Positions 21,957-34,300 of a stretch of 64,000 nucleotides of DNA are shown here, piece after piece. The first letter of the stretch is position 1. Each line of letters begins with the position of its first letter. Origin of the DNA: Amphibalanus amphitrite (taxonomy: Eukaryota; Arthropoda; Thecostraca; Balanomorpha; Balanidae); NCBI RefSeq assembly GCF_019059575.1, contig NW_024881518.1, positions 1,351,501 through 1,415,500 on the forward strand, read 5' to 3'. A program made the position numbers and the translations under genes. The notes beneath the pieces are model-generated. The model did no database searches, was not told the DNA's origin, and saw only the letters and a list, made by a program, of their open reading frames with translations.

Positions 21957-23480
21957 ACATCGATTCCGCAGTACCATTCACGTGATGCCGATGCCATTCA
22001 CCTAAGTGCACATATTAATAGAATGAAGGTAATTCATTACCTACCATTATTCATCTCAGCTGCCACCACAGGGTTTCCTTTCAGTGGAAAAAAAGACATT
22101 GTGGTTGGTATGGTGGACATAAGGAATATTGTGGCTCACGTAGTTATTAGGAGTGTTTTATAATGCGATTGCAGGGTATTGTCGCCTTTCATGTCATGGA
22201 TATCTATCAAACATACGTCTGCGATCCACTCAACACTTAACACGCGATTTATGCATAGCTGGGCATCACTGCTGTGATTGTAGCCCGTATTATGATTTTA
22301 TCAATTATCACCTAGGCGGTAGTACAACCAATAGAGACTCGAATACAGGAGGTATATTGAATGCATGCTCACTGCTCACAGTGGTTGCACTCTTCCGTCA
22401 TGTCTGTCTACCGTCCAACGAAACGATGCAAACAAGCTCTTCATGCAGAGCTCGGTACGAACAGGCTCGATGCGAACAAGCTCGATATGCCTGCGCAAAA
22501 AGGTCGCCATTATCCAGCAGGGCTTACAGACAGACAGCGGAGGGACAACCTGCCACCGGTTGCCCCTTGCGGGCACACAGCACATCACTCCGCTGAACCA
22601 ACGGAAAAGAACGCCTAACAAGTGGGGTAAACGCTCAAAAGCACACCAACCGGTTAGTCAAAATGGAAGCTGGAGCACAACAAAAACACTACTTCAAACA
22701 CGATTGAAAACAGTCCTGCAACAGTTAACAAATAAAACACGGTTGCCACGGCCCAACGCCATCCGCGCCCGGGCTCAGCCGGTGTCCGTATCGCCGGTAC
22801 GGTTATTGCGAACGCCGGACCGGAGGCCCGGCCCGTGACCGGAGGCCCGGCGACACGTCACCCTCCCCCGGCGACTGGTTCGTTACCGTCGGGAACTATT
22901 GCACCGCCGCCTTGGCCGTCGATGTCCAGCGTCTCGGCGCTGCGGTTGGTCCGGCGGGCGGCGTCTCCATGCCTCCAGCGACCGTCCATTCCGGTGCCAC
23001 CGCCGGAAGCCCTGGCGCCGCCCTGGTGCGGTCTGTAACGGGCAGAAAATCCTTTATTAATGACATTAAATTCCATCACATCGTTCACAGTTAAGTCAAC
23101 ATTTCGAAAGCTCAGGGCTACGAATTTCAGGACGAGCGACAAAACAAACGTTAGTTTGTAGCGGAACGCAATTCAAACGCCAAGATAAGCAACCAGTGGC
23201 CATACTCTTCATTTACGCTGGATCGCTCCAAGTCCAAGCTGATCAGATGTTAAGTTGCTTGTGTTCATTTATATAGCTATGGAACAAAAGAACCATAATG
23301 GTTCGAGCTCAGAATGTGTTCAAATACTGTTTGTCGTTTTTCGAGCCCATATTTGATTTAGTACTTATTTTATACACGAAATATTTCTGGAAGGTGAGCT
23401 ATTCGTTTCAAGGACAATGAAAAAGTCGGGTCTACCTAACCATGCAGTGTTGACGAATGAACCACACCGACGCGTACTTA
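21957..23480. other. No supported gene
   Basis: The phrase ATTGTCGCCTTT with similar context occurs at about 21653 and 22188, a diverged direct duplication. GC-rich sequence at 22760-23030 is open in several frames by composition only. It may include the 3' UTR and terminal non-coding exon of the THAP9-like gene, since a good donor follows that gene's stop. Confidence 0.35.
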
Positions 23481-23484
23481 CCTT

Positions 23485-26400
23485 CTAAGTGGCAAACTGC
23501 TTGTTCTTGGTCTTCTCACGAAGTGATGCTGTTGAGCTGCTCTTCCGCAGCATCCGGTTCACCGTGCTGAGACGGAGAAACGTCCGCAGGCGAACGAACC
23601 TCCGCACAATGCGGATGTCTGGCAGGTCCAAGTTCTGGTTTGTGATCGACTCCACGAGGGACTCGACCACCCTGGTACTGCGGGACAGACGGTCCGGCTC
23701 CAGGTGGTGTCGGACGCAGAAGGCACTGTCCAGCACCTTGAACTGTTCCATCCACTTTCCAGAGGGAACACTGAGGCCGCCCATGCTTCGCATCCGGATC
23801 CACATAGTCTCCGCCATTGCCGTCTCATCAGCGTAGGCTGAGGGAGTTCCCAGACTGGGGTCAATCTTGCGGCACTTGGCGGACAGATAGCCGGCCGCAT
23901 AGGCCATGCCGTACTGCTCTGCCGTCACACTGGTCCTCGGGTCCACTGGCGAGGCAGTCGCAGTGCCGGATGGAGCCGGCCGGCTCTGGCGGGCGGCTTC
24001 CACCAACGACTCGATCTCCATCAGGTCAGAGCTCAGCTGCGAGTCCTCGGTGTGATGCTCCTCGAGATCCTCTGAGAGAAGCGCCGTCTCCACCGCGCTG
24101 TCCCCGCCAGTGACCGGTTCGGGCGACATCGGATTCAGCGTCAGCGGGTTCACTCCCAGCCTCAGAGCGAACATCAGCGACAAACTCCTGATGCGACACT
24201 TGGCCTCACTGGGGCTGGGGTGCAAGTTTGCGCCGCCCTTACCGCGCACCAGGCTGAAGAACGATTCCAAGATATCTTGGTTGATGCGGCCGGGGAGCAC
24301 GTACGAGCCTTGGCCGAGCACCGGAAGCAGATCAGCCGCCAAGCCACGCATCGACCGGATCGTTACGATGAACCCCTTCTGAAATGGCAGCAGCGAGGTC
24401 TTGCCCTGGAACTTGAGCCGGATGGCCGCCTCTAGCTCAGCCAGGGCCCTGAAGTGCGCACTGCCGTCTCCTTTGATGCCGCGGCGGAGTGGCTTGACGT
24501 CGGTGGGACACTGTCCGTTCAGGGCATCAAAGCCACTATCGAATGCCCGCAAGTACCGCGCCTCTTCTTCCCGGCCCAGGAAGGTGTCGACAGCTGCCGC
24601 CACTGAAGCACTGAGGAGCTGCGCGGCCGGTCGCACTTTCTGACGAGCTTGCCCGGTCACCTGCAACCAGAGTAAAAGGACCGCTATAATCGTAGGCATT
24701 TCTATTGAACGTAGGATTACGGATACAAGTTCTGGTTTGGCAGCTTTATCGAGAGTAGGCGGGACAGTTCTGACAACCCACGTGACACGTGCCGAGTCCG
24801 GTTACACCGATTCACAAAGCAGAGTTGCGTCGAGATTATAGATGCCCATTAACCGTCTTCTCAGCAAATATACGATGCAAAGATGTGTCTGCACATGTTT
24901 CTAGGGTAGCTTCTTTTTTTGTGGGGGCTGACTTCTAATTTATAGCGCCTATTTAAACAGTTACGCAGTAGTTGTATTGCCTTCATAACATGTTACGAAG
25001 CTATCGGTGGTGGCTGACAACTAACTATGGATAGTCGGCAGGACGCCTACTTGTCGACCTGACGTGACCTGATCCGACCTGGCCCAAATGCAATAAGACA
25101 TCATCTGTGATCAAGAGTATCATGAAATTCGTGATCAACCCCCGAAAACGCCCTAACAACCTCAGTTTACGAAGTTCTAACAGGTCTCGCTTTTGCCGAC
25201 TTCTGAGTCACTGACCCGACCTGGAAGGTCAACCAATGACCTAGGACCTTAAAATTGGGCAGCATCGGCTTCCTCTCGTCACGGCAAGCACGTTCGTTTT
25301 TTTCCGCGAAGCTCTAGCTCGATCAGGGGCCGAACGACAAGGCAACATACGTTTACGTCTGGCAAAACACCAATAAGGGCGAGGGTTAAACCAAGATGAT
25401 GTATTTATGTATTTGGGGCAGACCGGGTAAGGTCAGGTCAGCCATCAGACGTCGAGCCGACTATCCCCATCCAGGTGTGTGGCTAGGTGTAGGTGTGGCT
25501 ATCTGCAAATAGGTGTTTGCCACCATTGGCAGCTTGACAACATGTTGCATGACACCAAAACTTTTCTGAAATATTCGAGAGGGCACTAAATTGTAAATGA
25601 GGCCCAAAAACTGTCCATCGAATTCGAAGTTATCCATAAGCGAGTCAACTACCCATATTCATAGATGCACTTTCACCATCACAGGCCGATAGGTATGCAT
25701 GTCCTTTGGCAGCAGACTGTACTTACTTGCACGTGGCTTTCCATGCCGAGCTTGGGCAGGATCCGGAACTCCTTGCCGCGGTCGATGGCCAGGACGTCAG
25801 CGAACAGCTGCTTGTCGACCAGTCCCCCGCCTGGCAGCTGCAGACCGTTATCAAGCAGGTGGTTGCGCAGCAGCTTATACAGATGAGGAGTGTCGGCGAA
25901 CACCCAGATGTTCCTGAAATTGTACACGAATGTTCAGTTTGGCTTTTACTCGAGAAGAAGTTGATGGAAAACACCACGGTTGCTTGCCGGGCGGTGCGGG
26001 CAGGGGCTGGCGGCCCGCCTGGAGCGCCGGGGAGGTAGCAATCAGATCTCCCAGGCTGGGGAGGTATCCTATAGCTCTCCCCGGGGCCGGGACGGCATAT
26101 GTCACAGATTGACACCGTCCCGGCCTGGCCAGGCGGGTCGCCGATGGGGAGCACAACAATGTTTTATGCTTATTTTCGCCGGTGTTTTTATGTGAATTAT
26201 GTAAATAAAACTGTGAAAAAAAAAACGAACACCACGCACGAGGCAAGTGAAATGCCCGCATGTAGCGGATATGCACAACACTAATATATAATGCTATTTG
26301 TCAATGATTTTGTCATGGCTTTGTGTTGTATTATTATAGGTAGGACTTCGTCTTTAAATGGGGTGTCCCCATCGACGATGACTTTAATACACTAAACTAA

Positions 26401-29400
26401 ACTAATCCCTGAGCACAGTAGGCTAGTCAGTACATCATTATGCAGATATGCACCAATAGGCTGAATACATACATCTCACTTGTAATCGTTGAATGAATCC
26501 GACCATGCTAATGAAAGTAGCCCAAGAAGTGTTCATATCGTCCACCACAAGGCAACATGAATCAGCCATGATAAGCACGCTATCCGTAACCCGTAAACTC
26601 ACCGGCGGCTGTCGGCGGGGTTGGTGAAGTGGGTGTTTCCGTCATGGCTGACGTCTAGGGACGTCCATAGGCCGCGGTTCGAGCCGCCGAGGTCCGAGAC
26701 TATCGCCATGACTCGCAGGCCGCATGCCTCGGCGTCGACCACCAGCTTGTTCAGCAGGTCCTTCGTGATACGCGTGTCGAAGGCAAAGAAGAGTGGCATC
26801 TTCCAAGAGCCGACGATGGATCGCACCATGACCTGTTGCAGGTAGTTGACGGGCCCGATGATCTGGTCGTCGGTGGAGTCATAGTCACCGATATCACGGA
26901 CCTGGAACAAACGAGTACCTCCATTACTTCCTTGTGCCCAAATTTCCATCTTACGATTTAATTTCCATCCAAAAGACGAACCATGTCGTGGGCATACATT
27001 TAAACTGGCTCCATCCTTGTGACGTTCAGTATATCATTGTTCGCTCTAACTAGGCATAGGTCGTCGAACAAAGTATGCCGTGCTTTCATCTTATTGAATA
27101 CATTTTTGAAAGAATGTTATTTATATTTTAATATTTGAGAAAGTTGCAACAAATTTGAGAAACAACATACAATTCTAAACGATACCGAGGGGCGCTTTAT
27201 TGCTAACCAAGCTATATTAACAATAATAATATTCTGAAAAACAGGCATAATGAGCTAGGCTTTTAGACGCAACTCGCGTGCACAGTAAGTGTAACTTTTA
27301 CTAACAACATACCTTCATCTCATCGAACATGAGTACGCAGGGGCGTTCGCGGTCGGGTTTCTCTTCCAGATACGCCTTGAGGATCGTTCTCGCGAATCCT
27401 GAGTCCTCCTGCGTGATGGTGACCTTCCTGAGACGAGTCTTCAGCGTCGTCAGGGAGGGAAGCGGCATACCCCCGTCCCGCAGGAAGTTGTACTGGCTTC
27501 GCGAAAGCCGGGTCCTGAAGACGAGCGCCCTGTGGATCGTCTGCTCGTCCCACGGACAGGGACGTTTGGACTCCAGCAGTGCGTCGATCTGCAGCAGACA
27601 GGGCATAAAACACAATCAGTGGGCAGCAATGAAAATTTTACCAATTTTGCACTGATTTGTCACTCATAGAGTACATAGAATTACAGCTCCAAGCTCTTAC
27701 TACCTTGTACCTTACTTTACCTTACACTGCAAACTTTTTCATTTAGAAGAGTACTGTGAGGAACTGAGGTAAACTGAAGCTATATAAGCAGTAGTCAGTA
27801 CTAATGTTCAATAGTTACGTGTGGACTTTTCTGTTCATTTTCTAACAATGAAAAAAGTTAACTTGATTAGAGGCTAGTTTTACTAACAAAAAAATAGCCG
27901 CTTACCGGAGTTTTTGCCTAAAGGCCATTTCACATACGGAGCGTGAACGATAAAGCCCTATCCGCTCATGTGCCCATCGCGTTTACGCTCCGTATGTGAA
28001 ACGGCCTTTAAGCAAAAAGTTCTGGCAGGCGGCTATTTTTCTGTTGGATAAACGGGCCTCTGCTGGTCACATGAAAACATGTATTGGCATAATGGTTTAG
28101 GACTTAGGTGTAATATAGGAAAAGAGGGAAAATAACAGCAGGCTATAGAAGCACTGTTTGATATTCATCAGACATATAAGTGACAATTCTGATTGGTTAG
28201 GGTTATTTGAAGTGGTACCTGCTGATCTGTGAGGAAGACTCTCAGCTTATCCCTGTATAGGGCCTTCACTTCAGCATCTTTGGCTTCCAGCTGATCAGAC
28301 AGTCGTCTGATAGTGGCCTCCAGGTCAGTCACTTTCTGGCGGAGCTGCGCCAGCTCCTCAGGATGGGAGCAGGAGGAGGCAGGGCCAGGAGCAGGACTGG
28401 ATATGGAACAAATAGCACAACAGGTATTACCATATAATCAAATATTCTGCCTTGTTAGGACATTGCATTGCTAGGAAAGGCTTGTCAATAAGTATGTTAA
28501 GCAGCTGTCATAGTTCATCTTTTATGAATTAATCAGACATCTAGAGGTATGAGGGTGAATCATGACATAACAATAGGAGCTGATTTGAACTTGGGAATAC
28601 AACATAACAACTGTATGTACATAATGGCATTAGTGAATGGTTGCCATAAGAAACCGACCTTGGCTCACGCTCCATGGGTGGCTGATCCATGACCACAGAC
28701 TGCAGGATGTCTCTCCTCTCCGTCTGTGCAGCGAGAGCTCCAGCATGCCGGTGACTCCTGTGAATAATTGGAATGGAATTATGAACAGCTTTAAAGGCAA
28801 ATATTTGCAAAGACCAATGTATTCAACTTTTTTGCAAACATTGTTAGGTACCTACTTTGAATTATTTTTCACAGTTATGTAACCATAGTGCTTTGCCATT
28901 AAAGTGACCATCCCACCTTAACATTAGTTTTGAGTTGAGATAGCCAAAATGGGGTCCCTGTAACCTTAACATTAGTTTTGAGTTGAGATAGCCAAAATGT
29001 GGTCCCTGGCTGGACCCCATTTTGGCTATCTCAACTCAAAACTAATGTTAAGGTTACAGGTTTGAGCACTCACAATATTGAGAAATGCCTCAAATCGAAA
29101 ATATCAAATTTCAAAATTGCAGCACTTGGATTCAGAGGGGCTAATGCATTAGAATGCCCCCTCTGAATGTGTGACGTCAGCGCAGATCTAACAATTTTAA
29201 ACCTTTCACTAAAACGTTTGGTAGCACGTAGTGGTATGTGCTGCTTTGCGCGCAACAAGTGCCACACTTTCAAATAAAGTCGCTAGGAACAGCAGAGATC
29301 CCAAAAGGTAAACAAAAGTAAAAGTCTAATATCTTGAAAACTGGTGAATATTTTTCGATGAAATTTGGAAGATATTCGTTTTCCCTCTTTCTGAACCGAC

Positions 29401-29926
29401 AGACATCATTTTCATGCCAATTCATTGACTTTTTTGAAGGTGGGATAGTTCCTTTAAAATGCATAGATACAACATGCATACATCAAATTCCAGATTGGCA
29501 TGCAACACAGAATACTAATTATTCTTTTGAAACAAAAAACTCCATGTACCTCAATCCATAGCTCAGCCTCCATGAATAAAATACCACATTTAATGGAAAT
29601 AAAGTAAAAAAGAAAACTCACTTGGGTGGGCACTTTGGAATGTTTTGCGATGGTATGGCATCCTCCTTCAGCTTCCTTTTTGGATTGGTGACAGGATCTC
29701 TTCCTGGATTTGCCAGCTCAAACTGAATATCTCTGAGGTAATCCTCGGGTAGGAAGTGCAAAGAACAAACCCCTGTATTTTTTACGTTCACGACATTTTC
29801 TCTCTTAGCTGCCAGCATCCACTCACGAGCAAGACGCACATCGTTTGGCACAGAATGAACAGTAATTCCTTTCTTGAGGCGATCACAACCAGACTTGCAT
29901 CCAGGAACCAAACAGTATCTACCCAT
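23485..29926 (-). CDS. THAP9/P-element transposase-like protein, intact seven-exon gene
   Basis: Exons 29926-29622, 28757-28659, 28396-28219, 27588-27313, 26901-26603, 25913-25727 and 24660-23485 have consensus GT-AG sites, agree in phase and total 2520 nt (839 residues). The start MGRYCLVPGC is chosen because an in-frame TAA lies just upstream. Residues 1-85 form a THAP zinc domain (C5, C10, then VCSLHF). Exon 3 is a leucine coiled coil (ELAQLRQKVTDLEATIRRL), the dimerisation segment of P transposase. The RNase H-like core keeps the expected acids: VLMFDEMK (D283), IVSDLGGSN (D356) and NQDILESFF (D577, E580). FADTPHLYKLLRNH lies between, where the family's inserted GTP-binding domain begins. 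The D-to-D gap of 73 residues equals that of D. melanogaster P transposase as I recall it. No P-type terminal repeats are visible, and three introns carry unrelated transposons, which favours a resident host gene over a fresh transposon. Confidence 0.88.
25020..25440. repeat. AGGTCA/TGACCT-rich repeat in intron 6 of the THAP9-like gene
   Basis: Clustered TGACC/GGTCA motifs. A colinear, diverged match to 55640-55885 is shared through phrases such as GAAGTTCTAACAG, GAATGACCT/CAATGACCT and GAAGCTCTA. Termini are not defined. Confidence 0.55.
25980..26226 (+). repeat. Possible retroposed sequence with poly(A)
   Basis: AATAAA followed by ACTGTG and ten A ends a GC-rich 250-bp segment in intron 5 of the THAP9-like gene, on the opposite strand to that gene. 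A 46-bp imperfect hairpin (GGGCCGGGACGG / CCGTCCCGGCC) lies inside. Source gene not recognised. Confidence 0.35.
26330..26406 (+). mobile_element. 3' stub of a LINE-type retroelement
   Basis: GGGGTGTCCCCATCGACGATGACTTTAATACACTAAACTAAACTAA has the form of a non-LTR 3' terminus with a short-unit (ACTAA) tail. Only about 80 bp are recognisable. Confidence 0.4.
27915..28014. mobile_element. 100-bp foldback MITE in intron 3 of the THAP9-like gene
   Basis: Arms TTTCACATACGGAGCGT and its inverse ACGCTCCGTATGTGAAA lie inside AAAGGCC / GGCCTTT borders, with TTAA at the right end. Almost the whole element can pair with itself. Confidence 0.7.
28899..29457. mobile_element. TTAAAGGG-type MITE with an internal hairpin
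   Basis: TTAA-AGTGACCATCCCACCTT at the left and AAGGTGGGATAGTTCCT-TTAA at the right. Relative to the 57.4 and 58.6 kb copies, the left third contains a direct duplication (CTTAACATTAGTTTTGAGTT at about 28918 and 28965) plus an inverted third copy ending near 29055. It lies in intron 1 of the THAP9-like gene. Confidence 0.75.
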
Positions 29927-30049
29927 GGCCAGACTTCCCAATTATCAAAGTTGCAAAAACCTGTGGAGCAAAAATACTTAACAAAACATGATCAAACAAA
30001 TGTTACCTATGTAAACAATTCATGACTTAACTGACATACCAGCCAGGAA

Positions 30050-31380
30050 TTACAGTGAGATTGTAAAGCAAAGGGAGGAGCAACAAGCCACTCACTTCAA
30101 CTTATGGAGGTGACCGCTTGGGACAGGTCAAGGTGCCCTCGGAAATTACGGACTACATTAACATACCACTTGTATTGCCTCCAGAGTCCTATAATTAACA
30201 GGCTTCAAGACATATGATAAATATTCTTGAAAAGTGCCACAATTTTTGGTGCAATCTGAAATTCAAATTGTGTGCCCTCGCCCCTCACACCCCGCCCCGA
30301 CGAGTAGACACCGTCATGAAGGCCCTGTTTTCAGGGCCGGATTCATGGGCTTCCATGGGTTTGGCAGACTTGGCTTAAAAATTGATCAATTGTGCAATAT
30401 TATGGCATAGTGGAATGTGTGATGTATGTAGGTAACGTGCGTGATAAAATTGTTCCTCTCCTCTGCATGATAAAATCGGCACTCGACAGAATGGTGAAAA
30501 TGTGAAGAAAGTGAAAATCATGTAAGCGTTCCATAACCAAAACGAACCAGAAAATTCAGGAAAACATATTCAAACCTTGTTCTCGACAAAAACCTAACCC
30601 AAAACGAATTTGATCCACCGAGCACCGAGGCAAATGAAAACTCCCTAAGCAAATGCTCAGTAGCGTCCTTAGCAACTGAGGCGACCGCCCCTAGCAACGT
30701 GCTTGTCACAAAAGCGCAATATATGTAGCATCTGGAAATTTTAGTAACCACTAGATAGTTTGACTAGATTTGGTCTAAGTTGAACTGGGTTAATTTCAAA
30801 AGTGAATTATCCCTTACCGAAATGTGCATAAACCCTTAAAACATAATTAAATGGCATTTTAATGAGAAAAAAGTCCATTTGCGTTAAATCTGTAAGGAAA
30901 CAGCTTCAAACAATGCACATCTCGAAAAATGCTAGTACATTTATGGTAGAAAACTTCGTCCAACCTTATGTTTTAGGGCCTTGTGCTCTACCAACTGAGC
31001 TACGGAATGGATCAATGTTGTTGTTGTTGGGTTAGGGCGCGTAGAGTGGAATGGATCAAGAGAATGAATTAGGCTACGACAATTACGGCGCATGTTGTAT
31101 TCGAAAGCTTTTGTATTCAACTGCGGTAAGTGAAAACTCGCTCAATCCACAACAGAAATGGGAGAATTAGCAACTTTACACCAGCTGTTTCGAACAGACT
31201 AATCGGATTTTGCAGTTTCGCGCGAGTTCCAAGTGGTTATCTGGTTCTAAACAACGTAAACGAGTTCTCTATATACCGTGCGTAAATGTAACGCTTGGAT
31301 CCTAGGGGATCCTTTACAATTAGGATCTTATTGATTTGGACGGGCTAGACATTAGTGGAACAATTTTTGTGGAAAATTCC
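30050..31380. other. Intergenic stretch between the THAP9-like and F-box genes
   Basis: These genes are divergent, so both promoters should lie here. I see no TATA box worth calling. Near 30985-31010 the minus strand reads CCGTAGCTCAGTTGGTAGAGC, a tRNA box A without a box B, probably a SINE fragment. Confidence 0.4.
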
Positions 31381-31384
31381 TGAC

Positions 31385-34300
31385 ATGGATGAAGATCACG
31401 CGGTGAGACCTTGCTTTTACTTATACCTATGAAGTGCGGAATTTTGAAGGGCCACTTTGACTTGTGCTCATCAAGGATCCGGTCCTATCGAGCTCACTTG
31501 TCACTACTGACTCGACCCTGTGTCCTAACTCAGTGGTTAGGGTGAGTTGTATGAAATGTGCCCAGTGCAGTCTAGCTTTGAAGGCGTTAAGGCTGGGGAC
31601 ATCGACAATTAATGGCGGGGTATGTTCCAATCGTTGATGATCCGAATGGGGAAGACATTTTGAGGGTTTGTGAGACGGCCCTCGTTTTTTTTTTCAGCGT
31701 CCATTGGTTTCCGCGGGTGTCGCCTGTAACCTGTTGCAGCCTAGTTAACTGAACTTACGTGGTTGGGTTCCCATCTCACGATGGCACTCCAGCCGACTCT
31801 GGAGCATTGGAGGTCTCGCTCGCAAGACAACAGGTCAAACGAAGTGATTTTATGCAGGCTCCGCATCGGTCATACGTATGCGACGCATGGCCACCTTCTC
31901 CGCGGAGATGAGCAGCCCGTTTGCGGCGGGTGCGCCGTGCCTCTCACCGTCGCCCACGTGCTTTTATCTTGTCGACGCTTGGAACCGGACCGGACTCGCT
32001 ACCTGGGCCGCATCGCTCCGGATATCACCGTCCGCCACTTGCTGGGTGACGAGTCACCCTGGGTTTTATCTGGCAACATCTTTTCCTTTATCCGTTCAAT
32101 CAAATTCCAAGTAATCTACTCGATCTGATACCGAACCAACTAGTCCATACGTTTATTCTAATCTAGTCCTTACGCCTAGTCAGCTGTCTTTTACGATACG
32201 CTTGGAGTATTTTACCCTTCTTTGCTCTTTTTAACCAGCTTTTAGGCTTTTTTAAGCCTTTTATTACGTCGGTTTTCTTGTGACACACTTGCTTTACTTG
32301 TATATAATTATGGGCGCAAAATGACCTTGTAGTCGGCGCGCCCTTAAGCCCCAATAAACAAACAAACAAACGATGGCAGTCAAGAGGGATGACTAATGAA
32401 AGGACGAGGAACCCTTATTCATACAGTACACCAGTCCTTATTTTGCTCTGGCAATCAAACATTGCATTCTCCTTGCGCTTGTTACCAATTGTGATCACTG
32501 ATATACTTTAGGACTCTGCTGCACCTGCTGGAGGCGTGCAAGTCACCATGGAGACATTGCCAGAGGAGCTCCTCTCCCATATCCTCAGCTTTCTCTCCCT
32601 GCCTGAACAGCTCAAGGTGGCATCAGGTAGGTACCTCATCTTTTTGTGACATGCATCTCAGTAAATGTATGCATTTTGTATGTACCTCGTACTTTCAATG
32701 GTGAATGCCAGTACCTACATTCATATCTCAGTAACACTCAGTTCTACAGCACAAACTTTAAAAAAGACTAGTTTGACCACAAAGCTAAGTGAATCAGGAT
32801 ATCTAAAAAGTTAGTGTGGGCTAGCATTCCAGCAGTTTGCTTAGCAAGTACCTTGCTACTTGTTCCATTGTTGAAAAACAATGAAAGGAAACTGGCCATA
32901 TGATGTAGCCATTGAATCAGCATTATCTTTTACCTCACATCTGATCAGCTACTTAATAGCATTTGAAATAGGTAACTACTTACATTAGCTCCCCCATACT
33001 GCAGCAGCACGTCCTGTCTGTACCATCACATATTGCCTGCCTAGTGCCTGGCCTAAATGCACCATGTTCTTTCACAGTGAGTCGGCAGTGGCACCAGTGT
33101 GTGATCGGTTGTCTGGCTCGCTACCGGTGCTTCACTATGGACTTGATTCCTATCCCTGCCTTCTGGTACTACACCAATGAACGGCTAGAGAGAGTTCTGT
33201 CGCACCTGCCTGGGCTCCGCCGCCTGGAGAACGTCAAATGCCAGAATGTCGGCGACGACTTGATGTGGTTCTTCAACATCGAACCGGCTGGACTACTAGA
33301 CGCAGATATTTTGTGTGAGAAGCGTCATGCAGCTTTCATTGCCCTCAGCTCAGATATATGCATAGGTCTATGTTAATAAACAAACAAATGCTTACTAATT
33401 TGCATTTGTGTTGGTGACTTACATGTCGATTCCTTTCACTTTTAAACTGACGAGTGATTACTGTTTTGCCGCTTCAGGTCGCCATTGTCCGCTGCTGGTA
33501 GAGGCCAACCTGCGTGGATTTAAACTTGACGTTCCTGCCCTGGAACGGCTCTGCCTTGGCTGTCCAGGTCTGGAGGAGGTTACCCTCCCCGCGGCCTGCG
33601 ACGAAGCTTGTGTCGAAGTAGTGCTGCGCGGCCTTCCCAAACTCAAGACCCTAAACATCGACCTCAAAAAGCTGACGGGAAAGTTCTTGTCGCTACTGCC
33701 CGCTAATCTGGAGCGGCTCGAGATGCGCGGTGTGTTCAAACTGCTAGAAGAGGAGCTGGAGAGGGCACCCAGTTACACGACCCTGGAAGAGCTGGACATC
33801 ACGGGTCTCAAGAACGCATCATGCCCCGCACTAGTCAAGCTGCTCTCAGTGTGTCCGCAACTGATGATGCTCGATGCGTACGGATCCGGTATCACCGATG
33901 CCTTTCTGGAACAACTCCCGGTGAAGATACCCGGTCTCCGCGTTCTCCACATATCAGGTCAGTTGATATTATTCACGACAAAGATAGTTGGATGTGATAT
34001 CGAAGCCTTCCTTATGAGAGAACAGATGTCTAGCGCACTCAAAACGTTCATAAAAATAATTGCATTATTGGGCTTTCATTACCATAACATCATTTTATCA
34101 GCGAATCAAATAAATTTTTGTTTCATGGTGCTGGAGGCACGTCATGTCCTTGCTCCAAAGGACGGTTGCTTCCTAATACACTGTGCGTTGCCGATGATGG
34201 GCTCTTCATTCTCGACCCCAATTTGAACCGACCGCCGGGCTCCCATGCGTCTCGGTAGGATGCGAAGGTCTCTCTGAGGCTGGCCTCCTCAACCTGGCCC

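Noticed and set aside
23000-30300. P-element terminal inverted repeats around the THAP9-like gene
   Set aside because: None seen by eye on either flank; absence is not proven without a systematic search.
30985-31010. Possible tRNA gene (box A on minus strand)
   Set aside because: No box B or cloverleaf follows; more likely a SINE head fragment.
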